From an uncultured bacterium (GTDB taxonomy: Bacteria > Bacteroidota > Bacteroidia > Bacteroidales > Bacteroidaceae): a DNA stretch of 10,596 nucleotides. Made by a program: the position numbers and the translations under genes. Shown here one piece after another: positions 1 to 7,140 of the stretch. The DNA lies in assembly GCA_945788485.1 (NCBI GenBank), contig CALZMB010000057.1:1-10596 (forward strand). Reading direction: 5' to 3'. The notes under the pieces are model-generated. The model ran no database searches and had not been told where the DNA came from. It saw nothing but the letters and a program-made list of their open reading frames with translations. The first letter of the stretch is position 1. Every line of letters begins with the position of its first letter.

Positions 1-592
1 TGTCGCCGGACATCATCGTCGGATAGGAGAAGAAGAGGAAGGCGCGGGCCGCAAGGGCAGGGTTGATGAAATTCATGCCGGTGCCGCCGAATATCTCCTT
101 GCAGAAAATCACGGAGAAGGCGCAGGCGAGAGCGAGACACCACAACGGGCAGTTGACGGGAATGACAAGAGGGATGAGGATGCCCGTGGCGAGATAGCCC
201 TCCTGTATCTCCTCTTTCTTCCATTGTGCCCACGCGAACTCTATCGACAATCCGACAGCATAGCTGACGACTATCTTTGGCAGCATCTGCATGAATCCAT
301 AGACAAACATCGCGAGATGTGATGTCGTCTCGAGCTGCCCGGCGTATGCTGCATTCTGGTAGCCGATGTTATACATGCCGAAGAGCAAGGCGGGCAAGAG
401 GGCAATGATGACGAAGCTGATGACACGTTTTGAATCGATGGAATCGTGTATGTGTGCACCGCTCTTTGACGTGCTGTTAGGCACGAAGAGGAAGGTTTCG
501 ATACCCTCGAAGACGCTGCCGAAGGCCTGAAGCCTGCCACCGGGTTCGAAGTTGGGTTTTATCTTGTCAAGATAATTTCTTAATGCTTTCAT
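1..592 (-). CDS. nqrB: Na+-translocating NADH:quinone reductase subunit B (NqrB), N-terminal part, cut by window edge
   Basis: This is the first 197 codons of the membrane subunit that carries a covalently bound FMN and forms part of the sodium channel of Na+-NQR, which couples NADH oxidation and quinone reduction to Na+ export. I translated the minus strand from the ATG at 592-590; it begins MKALRNYLDKIKPNFEPGG and stays open to base 1. Family-typical parts are a soluble amphipathic N-terminus, the HDSIDSKRV segment just before the first membrane helix (about residues 57-77), further hydrophobic segments, and the conserved run GGTGMNFINPALAARAFLFF near the edge. In the family the FMN-linking threonine (SGAT motif) follows shortly after this point, so it lies outside the window. 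The gene starts 64 bases after the nqrA stop on the same strand, as expected for the nqrABCDEF operon, and is probably co-transcribed with nqrA. The subunit identity is secure; completeness cannot be judged. Confidence 0.95.
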   Translation of the reverse strand, partial: MKALRNYLDKIKPNFEPGGRLQAFGSVFEGIETFLFVPNSTSKSGAHIHDSIDSKRVISFVIIALLPALLFGMYNIGYQNAAYAGQLETTSHLAMFVYGFMQMLPKIVVSYAVGLSIEFAWAQWKKEEIQEGYLATGILIPLVIPVNCPLWCLALACAFSVIFCKEIFGGTGMNFINPALAARAFLFFSYPTMMSGD

Positions 593-625
593 TTCTGTAT
601 AATGAGGGGTGATGTTTCGGGTTAT

Positions 626-649
626 GGCGGGGAGAAAAGACAACCCGCC
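626..649 (-). other. Small GC-rich hairpin in the nqrA-nqrB spacer
   Basis: On the minus strand, GGCGGG (649-644) can pair perfectly with CCCGCC (631-626) across a 12-base pyrimidine-rich loop. It lies between the nqrA stop and the nqrB start. No T-run follows, so it is a poor intrinsic terminator; it could be an mRNA processing or stability element within the operon, or chance. The 6-bp stem is visible; any role is inference. Confidence 0.3.
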
Positions 650-656
650 TTATATA

Positions 657-2003
657 TTACATGTTCTCTTTGCGGAGGATGTCAAGACCTTCACGCACAA
701 TCTTCTGGAGCTCGAGTTTTGAAGAGTCAACATACTCTGCCAGCGCAAAGTCCTCTGGGCTGACTTCGTATATTCCGAGCTCTTCCTGTTTGTCGATGTC
801 TCCGGTGATGATTGCCTTTATCAGATATTCTGCATATATGTCCATTGGCATCACCCTGTCGTATTCTCCGGACATGATGATATGTCGTTCGCCGCCTTTT
901 ATGCGTGCGTCGCAGTCATACTCCTTGCTTTTCGGCATGAGCCATGAGAGATACGAACGGTTTGAAGAGAACTGTCCCGGGCGCGGCATTATCCATCCGA
1001 AGAATTCGTTGGCGTCATCGCCTTCTGGAATGACAGTAATCTCTGTCACCTGTGGGCCGATGAAGCATTTCGGGCAGGCCCGCTTTCCTGTCAGCGGGTT
1101 TCCGCAGATGATTCTGTTGTTGCCGTCGCTTATCCTTCCGTCAGTGACGGTGCCGACGTTCTGTCCTACGATTACTTCGCTATAGCCCGCTTTCTTAACC
1201 TCCTGTCCTGCAAGGGCTATGACATGGCGCAGGTCAACTTTTCCTGTAAGGAATAGCCTTCCGATGAAAATCACGGTTGCCGGAGTGACAGTCCACACCA
1301 CCTCTCCTTTGTTCACAGGCATGGTGTTGTTGATTTGCACACCGACGTTGCCTGCCGGGCATTTGCCTTTGAAGACAGTGACGTCAGCATCTTTCAGGCC
1401 GCCCAGGACAGTGGCCTGCTTCTCTGCAATGCCGACATATACTTTTTGTATGCGTGCCAGTGCAGAGATGCCTGTCTGGAATGCTTCAAGGTTCTGGTTC
1501 AGTTCATAGTCAAAGTCTGAGGACAATGGCATATCTCTGAATGCAGAAACATGAATAGAGCGTGGCTTCTCTGCAGGGTTTGTAGAAACTGCGTATGGCA
1601 ACTGGTTGATATACCCGAAGATACCGGCATCCAACAGCGCGTTGACAACCTCATCTCCGCTGAGCGAAGAAACGTCTTTCACGCCAAACTCACGGTATTC
1701 GATTTCTTTGTCTGCCTGTATTCTGACAGACAACACTTTCCTGCGTTCTCCACGTTCCACCTCGGTCACTACTCCGCTGACAGGAGCCGAGAACTTCACT
1801 TCCGGATAATGTTTGTTGAGAAAAAGCGCATCACCCGCCAACACTCTGTCGCCAGGTTTGACGACAACTTTCGGAGTGACGCCAACAAAGTCGTCAGGAC
1901 AAAGGGCAAAGACATCACCACGTGCAACAGGAATATCCTCCAAAGGTGCTGTCCCCCTAAGCTTAATGTCCAATCCTTTTCGTAACTTTACTACCTTAAC
2001 CAT
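657..2003 (-). CDS. nqrA: Na+-translocating NADH:quinone reductase subunit A (NqrA)
   Basis: This is the peripheral cytoplasmic subunit of the Na+-NQR respiratory complex, associated in the literature with quinone binding. The protein has 448 residues, the usual family length. I chose the ATG at 2003-2001 because the protein then starts MVKVVKLRKGLDIKLRGTA, the conserved NqrA beginning. The frame stays open for 28 more codons upstream, but those residues are not NqrA-like and overlap the promoter-like element. A biotinyl/lipoyl-like fold is suggested early on by PGDRVLAGDAL and FSAPVSGVVTEVE. The C-terminal part has VIPEGDDANEFFGW, RVMPMDIYAEYLIKAI and EELGIYEVSPEDFALAEYVD, typical of the family. 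One oddity is a cysteine-rich stretch, C300-GNPLTGKRA-C310-PK-C313, in a surface segment that I recall as cysteine-free in relatives. No Shine-Dalgarno motif precedes the start; the leader is A/T-rich. It is the first gene of the nqr operon and is divergent from the tamB-like gene. Confidence 0.96.
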   Translation of the reverse strand: MVKVVKLRKGLDIKLRGTAPLEDIPVARGDVFALCPDDFVGVTPKVVVKPGDRVLAGDALFLNKHYPEVKFSAPVSGVVTEVERGERRKVLSVRIQADKEIEYREFGVKDVSSLSGDEVVNALLDAGIFGYINQLPYAVSTNPAEKPRSIHVSAFRDMPLSSDFDYELNQNLEAFQTGISALARIQKVYVGIAEKQATVLGGLKDADVTVFKGKCPAGNVGVQINNTMPVNKGEVVWTVTPATVIFIGRLFLTGKVDLRHVIALAGQEVKKAGYSEVIVGQNVGTVTDGRISDGNNRIICGNPLTGKRACPKCFIGPQVTEITVIPEGDDANEFFGWIMPRPGQFSSNRSYLSWLMPKSKEYDCDARIKGGERHIIMSGEYDRVMPMDIYAEYLIKAIITGDIDKQEELGIYEVSPEDFALAEYVDSSKLELQKIVREGLDILRKENM

Positions 2004-2084
2004 TGAACTGAAATTAAAAATGATATAAATTGCTTGAAAACATGAACTGTCTGTCCGCGCCTGCGCGACATAAAGTTGCGTCTG

Positions 2085-2092
2085 CAAAATTA
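2085..2092 (-). promoter_or_regulatory. Promoter -7 element for nqrA (Bacteroidota type)
   Basis: Read on the minus strand the bases are TAATTTTG, an exact match to the Bacteroidota -7 consensus TAnnTTTG. It sits about 80 bases before the nqrA ATG in otherwise AT-rich non-coding DNA, which would give an untranslated leader of roughly 75 bases. I see no convincing -33 TTTG at the usual distance, so the call rests on the -7 match and on position ahead of an operon. Confidence 0.5.
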
Positions 2093-2156
2093 AACAAAAA
2101 TTTGGTAAATATCGACTTATTATATAGAAAGATTTCGTTTTGAAGATATTTTTTTG

Positions 2157-2164
2157 TAATTTTG
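2157..2164 (+). promoter_or_regulatory. Promoter -7 element for the tamB-like gene (Bacteroidota type)
   Basis: The plus strand reads TAATTTTG, an exact match to TAnnTTTG and followed by CA as in the divergent nqrA element. A TTTG lies at 2139-2142, but the gap to the -7 box is shorter than the usual -33 spacing. If the box is used, transcription would start near 2170, leaving only a very short leader before the coding frame of the large gene downstream. The call is moderate because such 8-base matches also occur by chance in AT-rich DNA. Confidence 0.5.
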
Positions 2165-2243
2165 CATCAAATTTTCGATATATATCAAGAAGTTACGTTA
2201 CATACTGCTTATTGTCGCATGGTCCGTCATCGGGCTATACACT

Positions 2244-5200
2244 TTGGCTGTTGTGCTGCTGCATATTCCGGCGGTGCAACATTTTGTTGCTTTCAAGGCT
2301 GCTGATGCCATCGGAGAAAAAGCCGGCACAACGGTGAAGATCGGCAACGTGAGCCTCGGTTTCCTGACCAGAATCATCATCGACGACGTGACGATTGACG
2401 ACAAGAAGGGAGAGAAAATGCTGCGATGTGGACGCCTCTCTGCAAAGATAGACATAAGCGAGCTGCTGCGCGGAGAATTAGTCATCTCTTCTGCACAAAT
2501 CTTCAGTCTCAAGGCTGACATCTACAGAAACGACAGCAAATCGCCACTCAACTGCCAGTTTCTCATCGACAGCCTGTCATCAGGCAAGAAGAGCGACGAT
2601 TCGACATTCAGCCTTGAGATTTCATCATTGATAATAAGGAATACCAACCTCTCATACAACAAGTTAGACGAAACGGCTAAACCAGGCCGCTTCGACCCCA
2701 ACCACATCAACATCGAGAACCTCAGCAGCCATATCATCTTGAACCGGATGAGCAGCGACACGCTGTCTTTGCGCATGAAGAGACTGTCATTCGCTGAAAC
2801 AAACAGCCGTCTGAAGGTCAACAACATCTCTTTCGCAGCCCATCTCGGCAAAACGTCTGCCGAGGTGAAGAATCTCAACCTCCAGACAGACTGCAGCGAC
2901 ATCAGCATCGACGTGTGCGCAAAGCGAAGCGAAAGACGCATCACATCGCTCGGCATACAAAGCCGGCATTCTGCCCTGTCATCCACCGATGTCGCCGCTT
3001 TTTTGCCACAGCTGCATGGCATAGACAAGACACTCTTTGTCGATGCGGACATCAAAGCAGACACAAACCATATCGACGTAAAGAAACTGGTCGTCAACAG
3101 TTCGGGCAAATCACTCGCTGCCACCATGAAAGGCTCATGCCGCACTGTCACAGACATCTTCTCATCCACTCCGCCGAGACTGTCACAGGTGCCCGACTGG
3201 CATCTGACTGTCAGCAGTTTTGACGTTGAAGCGGATTTCGTCCGCGACATGATGAAAGCCTTCGGCGCCAATGCCGCCCAGATAAGCAGTCTCGGGAGAA
3301 TCAGACTTGATGCCGATTTCTCAAGCCGTCAGAACACCATCAGGGGCAACGCAAAACTCATCACGGCCGCCGGCGAGCTTGACGGCGAGGTCGGCTACAG
3401 AGCCAACAGGCTGAACCTCAGGTTAGCAACGCCGAAACCCGTGCTTCTCGGACACATCCTCGGCAAATCATCCGTCGGCAATCTGAATGCCACTCTCGAT
3501 GCTGAGGCAAGCTTTGACGAGGCAAGCAACAACCTGCGTACTGTCACAGCAAGAATCTCCGTTCCGGAATTGAACCTGAACAACCATGCTTTCAGCGACA
3601 TAACGGCTGACCTTAACAGCACCCCCACAAAAACGACACTGACAACAACGATTGACGACCGCTGTCTCAATGCCCGCATAGACCTCGAAGTGTCCAATCT
3701 GCTCACAGTCCTTAACCAGAGCATCAACGGCAATGGGACATTCTCTGTCTCAGACATGAAAGACGTCACGGCAAGAGGCGAGATAAACCATATCAACCCA
3801 TGGGCTCTGAAAATCACCGACAAATACGGTCCCACGGCATCGTTCTCTTTCAACACCTCAGCATCCGTCCGCTCGCTCATCAATCCTCTCGACAACCTGC
3901 ACTTGGAGATAGGAAATCTCTTCATGCAGAACACAAAAGAGCCGTTCTTCTGCAACAGCATCGACGCCAGCTCCATATTGTTGCCTGACGGCAGACGCCG
4001 CCTATGCCTCACGTCAGACTTTTGCGACATCAAGGCAGAAGGCGACTTCTCATGGCAATCGTTAGGGCAGACAATAGCCAACGTCATCTACGACAAGACG
4101 CCGCACCTGCTCTCCACGCCTTCGCGCCGCCCCACTACAGACAACCTTAGCATCGAGGCAGAAATCACAAGCACATCATTCCTGCGTTCGCTTGCAGATC
4201 TCAACATTCGCAACAGCCGACCCATCAGCCTAAGAGGTTATATAAACGGCTCTGCCAACTCTGCCGACCTGTCTTTCTCAGCGCCTGCCCTGCAAATCTC
4301 TGGCGCGCAGCTGAACAATTCGTCGATACACCTATTCACAATGCGCGACACCATCTGTCTCGACGCGAAAACCACACGCCGCGACGACAAGGCTCGCAAC
4401 CTCACCCTCTCTCTCGCCGCCTCTGCCTCGCACAACTCTCTCAACAGCTCGCTGCGATGGGCGACTGACAACAAAAGTGATTTCAGAGGCATACTGAATC
4501 TCAACAGCATTTTCTCCAAAACTCCCGACGGAGAAAGGGCGGCGCATATCTCTGTCCAACCCTCAGAGATGTACATTCAAGACACACTGTGGCATATACG
4601 CCCGTCGAAAATCATGATAGGAGGAAGAGATGTCGCCGTTGACAACTTCCTTATCGAACACGGCAACCAGCATATCGCCATTGACGGGAGACTGCGGCAG
4701 AACGCCAACGATTCGCTCGTCATCAATCTCAGCGACATCAATGTGGCATACATCATGAATCTCATCAACTTCCATTCCGTCGAATTTGCCGGCGATGCAT
4801 CCGGAAGAGCCGTCGTGAAGAAACCCTTCTCCACCCTTCAGGCAGCAGCACAGCTCACCGTGCGCAATTTCCTTTTCGAACAAGGCAGGATGGGCACACT
4901 CTCCGTCGATGCCGACTGGGACAACCAGGCCGGGCAGATAAATCTCATCGGGCAATGCCTCGACCCCGATGTCATACCAGACACCGGAAAGAAAACTGCC
5001 GACACCCGCGACATGCCTGCCGCTGCGCCACACCACAACTGGGGCATCACCGACGTGAAGGGATATGTCTCCATAAAGAAAAACTACATCGACCTCGATA
5101 TCAAGGCGCGCAACACAAGGGCAGAGTTCCTGCAGACATTCTGCAGCAGCTTCCTCGACGACGTTTCAGTCTGGGCGACAGGCGACCTGCGGCTGTGGGG

Positions 5201-6806
5201 CGACCTGAGCGAGATAAACCTCACCGGCTCTGCCGTGGCAAACGGACAAGTCTTTGTCACACCATTAGGCACTGCCTATACCCTGCGCAACGACACGCTC
5301 AACCTCGTACACAACGACATACGCTTCGCGCGCTGCAGATTCTATGACAGCAACGGCAACCACGCCATCGTCAACGGCGCCATACACCACCAGTATCTCA
5401 GCCGCATGACATTCGACATCAACGTGCAGGCGACACATCTGCACTGCTACGAACAGCCGCTTCAATACGGAGATTCTTTCGGCGGACATGTCATCGGGTC
5501 AGGAACATGCAAGATAACCGGCAGGCCGGGAGAAATCATCTTTGACATCGAGGCATACCCCGAGAAAGGCTCTGAAATAGTATATAACATCTCTTCGCCC
5601 GAGACGCTGCAGAATCAGGAATTCATCACATGGCGCACCGCAGCCGACGCGGACTTCTCTATTGGCGGCAAGAATGAAGGCTGGCAGACTGACAGCAAGA
5701 GAAACGCCGACAGCCTGATGACAGCCGAGAAAGAGCCAGAAGACATTGGCACAGAAGTTGTATGCAAAGAAACAGTGACAGCTGTGCCAACAGCAGCCGA
5801 AGACGATTTCACCACCAACATACGCCTCAATTTCCTCATCCACGCAAACACAGACAACACCCTTCGCCTTATCATGGACGAGCGGACGGGAGACTATATC
5901 ACCCTGCGCGGCAACGGCACCATGCGGGCTAACTACTACAACAAGGGCGGGATGCAAATCTACGGCAACTACAACGTCGAACAAGGCGAGTATAAAATGA
6001 CGATGCAGAAAGTCATCTCCAAAAGCTTCGAGTTCATGCCCGGCGGGAAGATTTCGTTCGGAGGCGACCCCTACGACGCTTCGGTGAATCTTCAGGCGCA
6101 GTATGTCGTGCCATCCGTGCCGCTCTCCGACCTCAGCATCGGCAACTCTTTCTCAAAGAACAACGTCAGGGTCAACTGCCTCATGAACATCACAGGCACC
6201 GCCGAACATCCCATCGTCGATTTCGACCTCGCGCTGCCGCAGGCAAGTCCAGACATACAGCAGATGATCACATCAATCATGGATTCTGAGCAACGGCGCA
6301 CACAACAGGTGCTATACCTCCTCTCCGTCGGAAGATTCTATGCCGACGACAACACCGTCAACGGCAACTATTCCCAGGCATCGCTCGCCATGCAGTCGTT
6401 CCTCTCCGGCACTGTATCGCAACAGCTGAACAACATCATCTCCGACGTCGTGCTGAAAAGCAACAACTGGAACTTCGGAGCTAACATCTCTCCCGGCGAC
6501 GAAGGCATGATGAACGCCGAATACGAAGGCATCATCTCCGGAAGCATGTTCAACAACCGGCTGCTCGTCAACGGACAGTTCGGGTATCGCGACAACACAA
6601 ATGCCACCACATCGTTCATCGGCGACTTCGACATCAGATACCTGCTCTTCCCTAACGGCAACCTGCAGGTCAAGGTTTACAACCAGACATCAGACAGATA
6701 TTTCACCAAGTCAAACCTCAACACCCAAGGCTTCGGCATCATTTTCAAACATGACTTCACCAATTTCCTGCCAAGTTTCATGAGACGAAAGAAATATTAT
6801 AAATGA
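2244..6806 (+). CDS. TamB-like translocation/assembly module protein (DUF490, AsmA-like superfamily)
   Basis: This is a giant envelope protein of at least 1,520 residues. TamB-family proteins are anchored in the inner membrane, span the periplasm as a long beta-rich structure and act in outer-membrane assembly or phospholipid transport. The C-terminal TamB/DUF490 domain covers about residues 1190-1515, with LRLIMDERTGDYITLRGNGT, NYNVEQGEYKMTMQ, GGKISFGGDPYDASVNLQA, FDLALPQ and LLSVGRFY. The preceding thousand residues are repeated short beta-strand patterns rich in N, D, S and L, typical of the family's groove. The first usable start is TTG at 2244, which I use for the coordinates, but the same frame upstream (from about 2184) encodes IKKLRYILLIVAWSVIGLYT, clearly the missing membrane anchor, with no ATG, GTG or TTG in frame after the stop at 2157. 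The real protein is therefore probably about 20 residues longer. It is divergent from nqrA, and its stop abuts a repeat element. I do not assign the symbol tamB because Bacteroidota members are only distant relatives of the E. coli protein. Confidence 0.88.
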   Translation: MAVVLLHIPAVQHFVAFKAADAIGEKAGTTVKIGNVSLGFLTRIIIDDVTIDDKKGEKMLRCGRLSAKIDISELLRGELVISSAQIFSLKADIYRNDSKSPLNCQFLIDSLSSGKKSDDSTFSLEISSLIIRNTNLSYNKLDETAKPGRFDPNHINIENLSSHIILNRMSSDTLSLRMKRLSFAETNSRLKVNNISFAAHLGKTSAEVKNLNLQTDCSDISIDVCAKRSERRITSLGIQSRHSALSSTDVAAFLPQLHGIDKTLFVDADIKADTNHIDVKKLVVNSSGKSLAATMKGSCRTVTDIFSSTPPRLSQVPDWHLTVSSFDVEADFVRDMMKAFGANAAQISSLGRIRLDADFSSRQNTIRGNAKLITAAGELDGEVGYRANRLNLRLATPKPVLLGHILGKSSVGNLNATLDAEASFDEASNNLRTVTARISVPELNLNNHAFSDITADLNSTPTKTTLTTTIDDRCLNARIDLEVSNLLTVLNQSINGNGTFSVSDMKDVTARGEINHINPWALKITDKYGPTASFSFNTSASVRSLINPLDNLHLEIGNLFMQNTKEPFFCNSIDASSILLPDGRRRLCLTSDFCDIKAEGDFSWQSLGQTIANVIYDKTPHLLSTPSRRPTTDNLSIEAEITSTSFLRSLADLNIRNSRPISLRGYINGSANSADLSFSAPALQISGAQLNNSSIHLFTMRDTICLDAKTTRRDDKARNLTLSLAASASHNSLNSSLRWATDNKSDFRGILNLNSIFSKTPDGERAAHISVQPSEMYIQDTLWHIRPSKIMIGGRDVAVDNFLIEHGNQHIAIDGRLRQNANDSLVINLSDINVAYIMNLINFHSVEFAGDASGRAVVKKPFSTLQAAAQLTVRNFLFEQGRMGTLSVDADWDNQAGQINLIGQCLDPDVIPDTGKKTADTRDMPAAAPHHNWGITDVKGYVSIKKNYIDLDIKARNTRAEFLQTFCSSFLDDVSVWATGDLRLWGDLSEINLTGSAVANGQVFVTPLGTAYTLRNDTLNLVHNDIRFARCRFYDSNGNHAIVNGAIHHQYLSRMTFDINVQATHLHCYEQPLQYGDSFGGHVIGSGTCKITGRPGEIIFDIEAYPEKGSEIVYNISSPETLQNQEFITWRTAADADFSIGGKNEGWQTDSKRNADSLMTAEKEPEDIGTEVVCKETVTAVPTAAEDDFTTNIRLNFLIHANTDNTLRLIMDERTGDYITLRGNGTMRANYYNKGGMQIYGNYNVEQGEYKMTMQKVISKSFEFMPGGKISFGGDPYDASVNLQAQYVVPSVPLSDLSIGNSFSKNNVRVNCLMNITGTAEHPIVDFDLALPQASPDIQQMITSIMDSEQRRTQQVLYLLSVGRFYADDNTVNGNYSQASLAMQSFLSGTVSQQLNNIISDVVLKSNNWNFGANISPGDEGMMNAEYEGIISGSMFNNRLLVNGQFGYRDNTNATTSFIGDFDIRYLLFPNGNLQVKVYNQTSDRYFTKSNLNTQGFGIIFKHDFTNFLPSFMRRKKYYK

Positions 6807-6950
6807 GTTGACGAGTTAATTCTTTTAGTTGACGAGTAAACAAGTTGACGAGTTGACGAGTTAATTCTTTTAGTTGACGAGTAAACAAGTTGACGAGTTG
6901 ACGAGTTAATTCTTTTGTTGACGAGCAAACAAGTTGACGAGTTGACGAGT
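6807..6950 (+). repeat. Left arm: 45-bp tandem repeat, about 3.2 copies
   Basis: Copies start at 6807, 6852 and 6897. The first two are identical across all 45 bases; the third lacks one A in its linker and has C for T in the TAAACAAG word; a fourth copy breaks off after 6950. Each unit reads as the word TTGACGAG, a T-rich 13-base linker ending TTTTAG, then TTGACGAG, TAAACAAG and TTGACGAG. The perfect identity of two copies points to recent duplication or slippage. Confidence 0.92.
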
Positions 6951-7010
6951 TGAATGTACTGTCAACTAAAAAACTACAACTCAAAAACTGTCAACTCAAA
7001 AACTATCAAC

Positions 7011-7113
7011 TTGTCAACTTGTTTACTTGTTTACTTGTCAACTAAAACAAGTTTACTTGTCAACTTGTTTACTTGTTTACTTGTCAACTAAAACAAGTTT
7101 ACTTGTCAACTAA
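7011..7113 (-). repeat. Right arm: 46-bp tandem repeat in inverted orientation, about 2.2 copies
   Basis: Copies run 7011-7056 and 7057-7102 and are identical; a partial third copy follows. Read on the minus strand, each unit is TTGACAAG, a 14-base linker ending TTTTAG, then TTGACAAG, TAAACAAG, TAAACAAG. It is the same word pattern as the left arm with A in place of G in the main word. It lies immediately before the clpC start and so would form the 5' leader of its message. Confidence 0.9.
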
Positions 7114-7140
7114 ATGTAGTGTCAACTAAAACAAACGACA

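Larger units (their letters stand above)
6807..7134. repeat. Octamer-built inverted repeat array filling the tamB-like/clpC spacer
   Basis: The stretch begins directly after the tamB-like stop codon and ends a few bases before the clpC ATG; it holds no plausible gene. It is made of 8-base words (TTGACGAG on the left; TTGACAAG and TAAACAAG read on the minus strand on the right) separated by T-rich linkers of 13-14 bases. The left arm (6807-6950) and right arm (7011-7113) carry tandem 45- and 46-base units in opposite orientation. The middle (6951-7010) has degenerate copies with 6- to 8-base spacing. The arrangement could form a cruciform in DNA or a very long hairpin in RNA. No transposase, clear target-site duplication or unique spacers are present. 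Function is unknown to me; possibilities are an RNA stability or termination element, a protein-binding array, or a non-autonomous repeat family. Confidence 0.9.

Noticed and set aside
2004..2087. N-terminal extension of 28 codons on nqrA.
   Set aside because: The frame is open, but the residues are unlike NqrA, and the extension would begin inside the candidate -7 promoter element. The family start MVKVVKLRKGLDIK is at 2003.
2140..2337. Plus-strand frame of 65 codons starting at TTG 2140.
   Set aside because: It overlaps the tamB frame, which has clear family similarity, and it would need a frameshift to supply the missing start. Its residues show no membrane-anchor pattern beyond chance.
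6778..6984. A 68-codon minus-strand frame across the left repeat arm, with a repeated TRQL-type peptide.
   Set aside because: It starts at TTG, its sequence is purely a translation of the 45-base repeats, it overlaps the tamB end, and the single-base deletion in the third copy changes the frame relation between repeats. It is best explained as a by-product of the array.
6807..7134. CRISPR array or integron-like array.
   Set aside because: There are no unique spacers between constant repeats, the arms are in opposite orientation, units are adjacent, and no cas or integrase gene is nearby.
6807..7134. Miniature inverted-repeat transposon.
   Set aside because: The arms are inverted, but I find no clear target-site duplication at the ends, and the inside is tandem repeats rather than a core. 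Not excluded, but unsupported.
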